The notes beneath the pieces are model-generated. The model made no database searches and was not told the origin of the DNA. It saw nothing but the letters and a program-made list of their open reading frames with translations. Source: an uncultured Clostridia bacterium (GTDB taxonomy: Bacteria; Bacillota; Clostridia; TANB77; RGIG9151). Taken from it: 11,220 nt of DNA. The position numbers and the translations under genes were made by a program. The DNA is taken from assembly GCA_934500865.1 (NCBI GenBank), contig CAKSUD010000057.1, forward strand, positions 1-11,220, given 5' to 3'. Of the stretch, positions 6,848-11,220 are shown in pieces. Positions within the stretch are counted from its first letter, which is position 1, and each line of letters begins with the position of its first letter.

Positions 6848-8566
6848 TCACTTTCCAAATTTACTAAGTGCATCTAAGTTTGCCTGCCTTTTTATTTTAT
6901 TAGTAGTTGTTTTTATAAGTGGTGTTTCTGTTAATATCATCCCTCTAATTGCTTTATAGCTTGGTAGCTTACTATTAACTTCTTTTATCTTTTCGAACAT
7001 AACTTTGTATATTTCTTCATCTGTCTCTACTTTATAAACGTCTTTAGTTATTTCCCTATCAAAAACAATTTCTACATTTATCTTTACATTTTCTTTATCA
7101 TCAGAAAGTTGTTTGCCAAATACAAAAGACTCCACAACCCCTTCTATCTTATTTACTAAGCCCTCCATCTCCTCAGGGAATATGTTCTTTCCATTTTTAA
7201 GTACAATTACATTCTTTTTTCTGCCACAAATATATATATATCCTTCATTATCTATCTTTACCAAATCACCTGTATAGAACCATCCGTCTATAAAACTTGC
7301 TTTAGTGCTCTCTTCATCTTGGTAATAGCCCAATGCAATACTCGGTCCTTTTACAACCAACTCCCCAATTCCATCAGAATTTATATCCACTACCTTCGTT
7401 TGTACGCTCGGAACAACTTTCCCAACAGACCCCACTCTGCTTTCTAAATTAGTTCCCACCGCTACTACCGGCGATGTTTCTGTTAATCCATATCCTTGAA
7501 CCAAATTAATTCCTAATCTCCGATATTTTTCTTCAATTGCACGATCTAGCGCCGCAGCCCCACTTATAAATAGTTTTACATTTCCACCGAGCAAATCATG
7601 AATTTCCTTAAACGCCCTTTTCTTTTCAGACATAGGTGCATCTTTCAATTCTTCTTCTTTCCTTAAAATTTCATCTAATTTTCCTTGTTTCTCTAATTGT
7701 TTCCTAATCATCATAAATATTCTTTCATATATTCCAGGAACACAGGCCATAACTGTAACTTTATATTCATTCAAATTATTTATTACATGCCTTAATCCAT
7801 CACAAAATACAATTTGTGCCCCCTTATATAATGCAAATAAGAAACCTACTGTACATTCGAAAACATGATGCACCGGTAAAATAGAAAGTAATATATCATT
7901 CGATGTAACATCTAAGACACTAGCTATATCCATTAAATTAGAACATATATTTCTATGCGAAAGTGCAACCACCTTAGAACTTGATGTCGTTCCCGACGTA
8001 AACAGCATTATGCTCATTTTTTCTGCATCTATATCTGCATCTATAAACTCTCTATTTCCACCCTCAACTAACAGTCTACCGATTTCAATTAACTTACTTT
8101 GAGAATATACGCCTTCTTTATTCTTTAAGCTATCCATGGAAATAAGATGCTTTAACTTATTATTTTCATCGTACTTTATTTTAGTCAATACCTCTTCATA
8201 CTTACCTGAGAAAATTATTGCTTCAGCTTCTGACCTCTCAATTACTGATTTTAGTTCGTTTTCAGGCAATGATTTATCCACCGGAACTACAACTCCTGTT
8301 CCACAAACTATAGATAAGTACGCAATTTCCCATTCATATCTATTTTCTCCAATAACTGCAATTCTTTTACCCTTTAACCCTAGTCTTATTAGGGCGGTTC
8401 CAAAGTAGTCAATTGTATTACGCACTTCTAAATGAGAAACTGTTTTATACTTTCCTTCACCCACTTTTATTTTATATGCGACATTATCTGCAAACATCTC
8501 TTTTGTTTTCTTTAGCATATCCTTTAAGTTTAAGATTTCCACAATCTCATACATTTTTTTGCTCAT
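6848..8566 (-). CDS. AMP-forming long-chain acyl-CoA (or acyl-ACP) synthetase
   Basis: This enzyme activates a fatty acid with ATP to an acyl-adenylate and passes it to a thiol, usually CoA. The 572-residue protein has the ANL-superfamily motifs in order: the phosphate loop LFTSGTTSSSKVV (188 to 200), YGLTETSP (359 to 366), GWFYTGDL (428 to 435), GRKKNVIVLKNGKNIFPEE (448 to 466) and the C-terminal NKIKR with catalytic K557. The phosphate loop is unusual: the common TGxPKG is replaced by SSSKVV. PVHHVFECTVG and ISGAAALD fit long-chain acyl-CoA synthetases. The ATG follows GGAAAGAGG. It lies directly upstream of a fab operon lacking fabH, so it may feed exogenous fatty acids into lipid synthesis. 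CoA versus ACP as acceptor cannot be decided from sequence. A free-standing acyl-ACP synthetase is a real alternative. Confidence 0.88.
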   Translation of the reverse strand: MSKKMYEIVEILNLKDMLKKTKEMFADNVAYKIKVGEGKYKTVSHLEVRNTIDYFGTALIRLGLKGKRIAVIGENRYEWEIAYLSIVCGTGVVVPVDKSLPENELKSVIERSEAEAIIFSGKYEEVLTKIKYDENNKLKHLISMDSLKNKEGVYSQSKLIEIGRLLVEGGNREFIDADIDAEKMSIMLFTSGTTSSSKVVALSHRNICSNLMDIASVLDVTSNDILLSILPVHHVFECTVGFLFALYKGAQIVFCDGLRHVINNLNEYKVTVMACVPGIYERIFMMIRKQLEKQGKLDEILRKEEELKDAPMSEKKRAFKEIHDLLGGNVKLFISGAAALDRAIEEKYRRLGINLVQGYGLTETSPVVAVGTNLESRVGSVGKVVPSVQTKVVDINSDGIGELVVKGPSIALGYYQDEESTKASFIDGWFYTGDLVKIDNEGYIYICGRKKNVIVLKNGKNIFPEEMEGLVNKIEGVVESFVFGKQLSDDKENVKINVEIVFDREITKDVYKVETDEEIYKVMFEKIKEVNSKLPSYKAIRGMILTETPLIKTTTNKIKRQANLDALSKFGK

Positions 8567-8592
8567 TTGAAAACCTCTTTCCTCTTATTTGT

Positions 8593-8628
8593 TAATAAAC
8601 TTATATCATTTTTATTTTAAAATGTCTT
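8593..8628 (-). promoter_or_regulatory. Candidate promoter of the acyl-CoA synthetase gene
   Basis: On the minus strand an AAGACA -35-like box (8623 to 8628, four of six matches) is followed after exactly 17 bases by TATAAG (8600 to 8605). TG sits at the extended -10 position (8607 to 8608). The predicted start is near 8593, giving a short leader of roughly 27 bases with the AAAGAGG ribosome binding site. It is the best sigma-A-like match between the tetR terminator and the synthetase gene. AT-richness makes chance matches common. Confidence 0.5.
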
Positions 8629-8633
8629 TAATT

Positions 8634-8643
8634 TGACGGGTCA
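8634..8643 (-). promoter_or_regulatory. Candidate TetR-family operator TGAC-CC-GTCA
   Basis: The dyad TGACCCGTCA stands out in AT-rich DNA and lies just upstream of the candidate -35 box of the synthetase gene. TetR-family regulators of acyl-CoA metabolism often bind dyads of the TGAC-N-GTCA kind, and a tetR gene is immediately upstream. Arms are only 4 bp, so the assignment is inference from position and composition. I did not find a second copy before tetR itself. Confidence 0.35.
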
Positions 8644-8674
8644 GTACAATGCAAAATTGCGGATTTCGTGGCAC

Positions 8675-8706
8675 AAAAAAATAGACACACCCAAAATGTA
8701 TCTATT
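8675..8706 (-). terminator. Rho-independent terminator of tetR
   Basis: On the minus strand, 27 bases after the tetR stop, AATAGATACA pairs with TGTGTCTATT (10 bp, one G-T pair) around the loop TTTTGGG. The right arm runs into a stretch of T residues (8675 to 8681). This is a standard intrinsic terminator. It separates tetR from the synthetase gene, so the latter needs its own promoter. Confidence 0.8.
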
Positions 8707-8732
8707 CTTTATGTATTGTAATAAGTAACAAC

Positions 8733-9308
8733 CTAAATACTTTTTTTCCTTAAAGCTCTTGTAACATTTTCTACAAAGCCCTTATACACCTTTCCTTCAT
8801 CAACATCTCTATTCCTTTTTAATCTATACAATAAACTAGAGCAAGTAATTCCAAATATTCCTGATGCTGTCGCTTCTACATCACTTTCATAAAACTCCCC
8901 ATTAGTTATACCTTCTTGAACAATTTTTTCAATTATTTTTATAAACTCAAAAACTGCCCTTTTACATTTCTTATTCTTTTCCTCTTCACCCCAAATTTGT
9001 GAAAGAACTATATTCAAAAAATATTCATACTTGGTCATTACTTTTATTTCAATCAAAATAACGGCCTCTATTTTTTCCATTGCAGTTTTACATCTTTTTG
9101 TTTTAATTTCCACACTATTTCTAAGGAGTTTCATACCCTCGCTAAGTAGCATATCAAAAATATCCTCTTTTTTGGAAAAATGATAATATAGCGACCCCTT
9201 TGCGACGCCTGCTATAGCTGTTATATCTTCTACACTTGAGTTATCATATCCTTTTTCAGCAAATAATTTTATGGCAGTATTAAAAATTTTTCTTTTTGTT
9301 CTATTCAT
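8733..9308 (-). CDS. TetR/AcrR-family transcriptional regulator
   Basis: This is a probable ligand-responsive repressor of 191 residues. The N-terminal TetR DNA-binding domain spans about residues 5 to 52. It has IFNTAIKLFAEKGYDNSSVEDITAIAGVAKGSLYYHFSKKEDIF in order, including the diagnostic GVAKGSLYYHF recognition helix. The remaining all-helical part is the ligand-binding and dimerisation domain; its ligand cannot be read from sequence. The ATG has AGGGAGA upstream, and a terminator follows the stop. Its place directly before an acyl-CoA synthetase suggests an acyl-CoA or fatty-acid sensor acting on that gene and perhaps on the fab operon. This is inference from context. The upstream DNA that carries its promoter is pseudogene sequence. 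Confidence 0.9.
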   Translation of the reverse strand: MNRTKRKIFNTAIKLFAEKGYDNSSVEDITAIAGVAKGSLYYHFSKKEDIFDMLLSEGMKLLRNSVEIKTKRCKTAMEKIEAVILIEIKVMTKYEYFLNIVLSQIWGEEEKNKKCKRAVFEFIKIIEKIVQEGITNGEFYESDVEATASGIFGITCSSLLYRLKRNRDVDEGKVYKGFVENVTRALRKKSI

Positions 9309-9343
9309 TATAGTCTCCCTTTTTAAAGTACTTATTTCTTTTA

Positions 9344-9372
9344 ATTTTACTATATATCCCTAAGTTCAGCAA
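9344..9372 (-). promoter_or_regulatory. Candidate tetR promoter
   Basis: On the minus strand TTGCTG (9367 to 9372) and TAAAAT (9344 to 9349) are separated by exactly 17 bases, about 36 bases before the tetR ATG. The hexamers match the sigma-A consensus in about four and five positions. The boxes fall inside the tail of the Fic-type remnant, so if real the promoter arose from former coding DNA. Chance occurrence in AT-rich sequence is possible. Confidence 0.35.
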
Positions 9373-9511
9373 ATAAATAATCCGATGTTTTAAGTTCATC
9401 AACATCTTAAAGTCATATTGCAGTTTTCCAAGCCTCGCTTTTATCTACTAGTTCCGGCCCACCTTGTCGTATATATTCTTCTAAATCATATTCCCATTTT
9501 TTGTCTTCCAT
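9350..9511 (-). pseudogene. Remnant of a Fic-family protein N-terminus (antitoxin VbhA-like segment)
   Basis: An ATG at 9511 behind a perfect GGAGGT site opens a 32-codon frame, MEDKKWEYDLEEYIRQGGPE and on to AWKTAI, then a TGA. In the same frame after the TGA comes L, a TAA, then DVDELKTSDYLFAELRDI and a TAG. From memory, Fic proteins of Firmicutes begin with a similar EYIRQGEP...AWKTAIGLQ.VDGLKTSDYL segment. The TGA and TAA therefore sit exactly where G (GGA) and Q (CAA) are expected, so each is one base change from sense. Nothing of the catalytic Fic domain (HPFxxGNG) remains. A short functional 32-residue peptide cannot be excluded, since the start signals are intact. It begins 16 bp after the membrane-anchored gene. 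Confidence 0.7.
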
Positions 9512-9527
9512 AGGATTTACCTCCGTA

Positions 9528-9935
9528 CTAATTAATAACATTTTCAATTATATCTCTAAATTCTTTAGCACTTATTACATCACCTTTATTTAATTCTCTT
9601 TCAGGTACATCAATATTACATGTAATCCATTCAGCAGACGTATATTTAGGAATAAGATTAATAACTTCTAATTCGTTCTTAAATTTACCCACATCTATGA
9701 CTGTTGTTTCCCATTCTGGACTTCCCCAAAACTTAGTCATATTAACTGCTTCTATATAACTATATTTCCCGTTTTCAAAATATAAATATGTATTAATAAT
9801 CCTCTCTCCGGCCCCACTACTAATTACCGCAAAATAATTATCTTTTATATCTACAAAATTATATCTATTTTTATAAAGCAAGCCCGAAATTATTATCAAG
9901 AGTATTAGCAAAATACAAATTAATACCTTTTTCAT
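9528..9935 (-). CDS. Small N-terminally anchored protein of unknown function
   Basis: This 135-residue protein is one I do not recognise. I chose the ATG at 9935 because a near-perfect GGAGGTG lies 5 bases upstream. The frame extends 12 codons further (to 9971), but that part is recombinase-derived sequence. The protein has a charged MKK start and a hydrophobic segment at about residues 4 to 21 (VLICILLILLIIISGLLY). This is an uncleaved anchor or signal peptide without a lipobox cysteine. The remaining 110 residues are soluble and presumably extracellular, with a mixed alpha/beta look (NTYLYFENGKYSYIEAVNM, NLIPKYTSAEWITC). It is flanked by pseudogene debris on both sides, so it may be cargo or a passenger of a former mobile element. 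The reading frame is intact and looks expressed. Confidence 0.7.
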   Translation of the reverse strand: MKKVLICILLILLIIISGLLYKNRYNFVDIKDNYFAVISSGAGERIINTYLYFENGKYSYIEAVNMTKFWGSPEWETTVIDVGKFKNELEVINLIPKYTSAEWITCNIDVPERELNKGDVISAKEFRDIIENVIN

Positions 9936-9954
9936 AATAGCACCTCCAACAAGC

Positions 9955-10222
9955 AAATATGTTTTCATCAAATTCAGTTATTTTCTCTTTTCTTTCAAGT
10001 AATCACTTAAACTTACTATTCTTCTTTTTATCTCGGCTTTTTCTTGATTTATCATTACTAAAGATTCTAGTTTTTTATTTAGCTCCTTAATTTTGTTTTC
10101 GAACTCTGCATATTTCACTTTATAAACATCTTCTTCGATAGTTCCATCTATCTTCATCAACAATTTTATCACGCTGATTTTCTAATAGCAATATAGCTTG
10201 GTTTATATTTTCAGCAAATCCA
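9955..10222 (-). pseudogene. Serine site-specific recombinase remnant (C-terminal coiled coil), frameshifted and truncated
   Basis: The longest open piece (9978 to 10172) reads LLMKIDGTIEEDVYKVKYAE and continues with a Lys/Glu-rich coiled coil ending in YLKEKRK and a stop. This resembles the helical C-terminal region after the zinc ribbon in large serine recombinases. Two other-frame pieces extend it. Upstream, ENINQAILLLENQRDKIV (about 10160 to 10212) is in a different frame. Downstream, EKITEFDENIF (9955 to 9987) continues past the stop in a shifted frame and matches the TEFDE-x-LF element expected next in the family. So there are at least two indels, then a break at about 9954 where the family would continue. 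The catalytic resolvase and recombinase domains are absent. It cannot be functional. Confidence 0.65.
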
Positions 10223-10471
10223 TTATGCTTTACCACGCAAGCTCTCTTTTATTTCTCGTGCCTTAGAGATTTTTTCTTCAATGTTATTTGCTATTCCAAT
10301 TTCTAAATTACCTAGCTTTATTTTTTCTTTTATGTCTAAAACCTTTGTATAACTTCCATCAATGCTTGTCCATACACTACCAACTTGTAATGGATGATGT
10401 GAATCATAAGTACAAAGAAAAACGAGGTGGGCGCACCTCGTTTTTCTTTTGGCATACATGCTAAGTATCAT
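10223..10471 (-). CDS. Unrecognised ORF, probably a fragment or composite
   Basis: This 82-codon frame starts at an ATG just after a GAGC-AAAA-GCTC hairpin and runs straight through a 16-bp perfect hairpin, which encodes its residues 8 to 19. No ribosome binding site is evident before the ATG. From about residue 22 (TYDSHHPLQVGSVWTSIDGS) to the end (KISKAREIKESLRGKA) the composition looks like real protein. I cannot assign a family. It may be the tail of a larger gene whose front was replaced by the promoter and hairpin unit. Alternatively the first codons may act as a leader peptide. It ends where the recombinase remnant begins, in another frame. Confidence 0.3.
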   Translation of the reverse strand: MILSMYAKRKTRCAHLVFLCTYDSHHPLQVGSVWTSIDGSYTKVLDIKEKIKLGNLEIGIANNIEEKISKAREIKESLRGKA

Positions 10472-10498
10472 TATTGAGCTTTTGCTCTATGTACTTAT
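10406..10498 (-). other. Structured leader or MITE-like unit with terminal inverted repeat
   Basis: ATAAGTACA (10490 to 10498) is perfectly complementary to TGTACTTAT (10406 to 10414). Together they enclose a GAGC-AAAA-GCTC hairpin (10476 to 10487), a weak GCA-TGTA-TGC hairpin (10452 to 10461) and a 16-bp stem at 10414 to 10449. A promoter fires directly into the unit. Read as RNA it is a closed multi-branch structure of about 90 bases. Read as DNA it is a short element with 9-bp terminal inverted repeats. Which is right cannot be told from one copy. Confidence 0.4.
10414..10449 (-). terminator. Long perfect hairpin, bidirectional intrinsic terminator or attenuator
   Basis: AAAGAAAAACGAGGTG pairs without mismatch with CACCTCGTTTTTCTTT around the loop CGCC, a 16-bp stem with a GC-rich top and A/T base. 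Either strand gives a stem running into a T-rich tail, so it can stop transcription both ways. It lies about 40 to 75 bases after the predicted start of the promoter at 10497 to 10525, which is the geometry of an attenuator or of a short terminated RNA. Confidence 0.7.
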
Positions 10499-10525
10499 TT
10501 TATACTATATTGTATATATAGTCAA
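10497..10525 (-). promoter_or_regulatory. Strong sigma-A-type promoter with operator-like dyad in the spacer
   Basis: On the minus strand TTGACT (10520 to 10525) and TAAAAT (10497 to 10502) are separated by exactly 17 bases, with five of six matches in each hexamer. This is the best promoter match I found in the window. It begins 18 bases after the methyltransferase stop. ACTATAT and ATATAGT form a 7-bp dyad around ATACA (10504 to 10522), filling the -35 to -10 spacer where a repressor would block polymerase. The downstream product is the structured unit and the unrecognised ORF. Confidence 0.6.
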
Positions 10526-10543
10526 CAATTATCTTTCGACAAA

Positions 10544-11220
10544 TCAACTATCAAAATACACAATTGTATTATTAGGAATGCAGATAATGCCATTTACTTC
10601 ATACTCGTCAAAAAGTTCTCCCAGCTCTTCTATATATTCATTGTATTTTTCATCTTCGCACTTTAGGGAATAAGAACTGGATAAACATCTTGCTATAAAT
10701 GTCTCTTTTGTAAAAAATAATGGATTGTCATATTTAATTTTTTCATACTTCCCATTAAAAAACCAAAAAATCTTCTCATCATTTTCTTGAATTCCATTAC
10801 TAAAACCTTTAAATTGTGAGCAATACTTTTTATAAATTTCTGCATTTTTCCTAACAATTTCTGCTTCAATATCACGGCTATTCCATATTAAAAACACTTT
10901 TCCGTTTGGCTTTAAAATTCTCTCACATTCCTTCTTAAAAAGCTCAATTTCAAACCAATGAAATGCTTGAGCAACAGTAATAAAATCGATACTTTTATTG
11001 CCAAGACTAGTATTAGAAGCCTCTCCATCGATACATTCTACATTCTTATATGCCTTTAGCTCCTCCATCGCCTTACTACGCATATCAAAATTCGGTTCAA
11101 CGCAATACACAAAACTTCCTTCATCTAAAATCTGCTTAGCAAATTTTCCTGTCCCCGCTCCAATATCGGCTATTACTGATTTATCAGAAAAACCGTATTT
11201 CTCATATAAATCCTTAATAA
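10544..11220 (-). CDS. Class I SAM-dependent methyltransferase (partial, 5' end off window)
   Basis: This is a methyltransferase of the type 11 / UbiE-like group with unknown substrate. The frame is open to the right edge, giving 224 residues to the TGA at 10544; an ATG at 11110 is internal, not the start. The SAM-binding motif I DIGAGTGKFAKQIL begins at visible residue 18. VEPN (about 40 to 43) supplies the acidic residue at the end of strand 2. FITVAQAFHWF is the strand-4 motif typical of this subgroup, and ILKPNGKVFLIWNSRD follows. The family is usually about 250 residues, so some 25 to 30 N-terminal residues are missing to the right. No terminator follows; a promoter for the next unit begins 18 bases after the stop. 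It is unrelated in function to the fab operon. Confidence 0.88.
   Translation of the reverse strand, partial: IKDLYEKYGFSDKSVIADIGAGTGKFAKQILDEGSFVYCVEPNFDMRSKAMEELKAYKNVECIDGEASNTSLGNKSIDFITVAQAFHWFEIELFKKECERILKPNGKVFLIWNSRDIEAEIVRKNAEIYKKYCSQFKGFSNGIQENDEKIFWFFNGKYEKIKYDNPLFFTKETFIARCLSSSYSLKCEDEKYNEYIEELGELFDEYEVNGIICIPNNTIVYFDS

Noticed and set aside
9361..9398. Direct repeat TGAACTTA spaced 30 bp upstream of tetR, as paired operator half-sites
   Set aside because: Both copies fall in the Fic remnant and encode DELKT and AELRD. Coding origin explains them, and TetR proteins bind dyads rather than direct repeats.
9936..9971. Upstream ATG adding MMKTYLLVGGAI to the membrane-anchored protein
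   Set aside because: The added codons are out-of-frame recombinase remnant, while a strong GGAGGTG immediately precedes the ATG at 9935.
10693..10875. 60-codon minus-strand open frame
   Set aside because: It is an out-of-frame shadow of the methyltransferase gene, which has clear SAM-binding motifs.
1..11220. CRISPR array, tRNA, rRNA or intact insertion sequence
   Set aside because: I saw no regularly spaced direct repeats, no cloverleaf-like or rRNA-like sequence, and no intact transposase on either strand.

Overview
The window is AT-rich, with strong AGGAGG-type ribosome binding sites and tightly packed minus-strand operons. This suggests a low-GC Gram-positive bacterium, probably an anaerobic member of the Clostridia or Tissierellia. 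I cannot name the genus from sequence alone. Every convincing gene lies on the minus strand, so the window reads from right to left.

Core region (1 to about 8570). This is a type II fatty-acid synthesis (FASII) operon in the order fabD, fabG, fabF, accB, fabZ, accC, accD, accA. accA runs off the left edge. The genes overlap or sit 1 to 24 bp apart and are almost certainly co-transcribed. AccABCD makes malonyl-CoA, FabD loads it onto acyl carrier protein (ACP), FabF condenses, FabG reduces and FabZ dehydrates. fabH, acpP and an enoyl-ACP reductase (fabK or fabI), which often precede fabD in Clostridia, are not in the window. Their usual place is taken by a 572-residue AMP-forming acyl-CoA (or acyl-ACP) synthetase. 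A TetR-family regulator with its own terminator precedes it. The gap before the synthetase holds a likely promoter and a TGAC-CC-GTCA dyad that may be the regulator's operator. The gap before fabD holds a 12-bp AT-rich inverted repeat covering a TATAAT box.

Decayed accessory region (about 9350 to 10530). Between tetR and a methyltransferase gene lie debris and one small intact gene. There is a remnant of the N-terminal antitoxin-like segment of a Fic-family protein, broken by two in-frame stops. Next comes an intact gene for a small membrane-anchored protein of unknown function. Then there is the coiled-coil tail of a serine site-specific recombinase, broken by at least two frameshifts. An unrecognised ORF follows, which starts inside a structured promoter, leader and hairpin unit. 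This looks like the scar of a lost mobile element.

Right edge (10544 to 11220). A class I SAM-dependent methyltransferase gene is cut at its 5' end by the window boundary.

The fatty-acid genes are ordinary and well supported. The less ordinary material is the regulatory intergenic DNA, the synthetase placed next to a FASII operon lacking fabH and an enoyl reductase, and the mobile-element scar with its structured leader.
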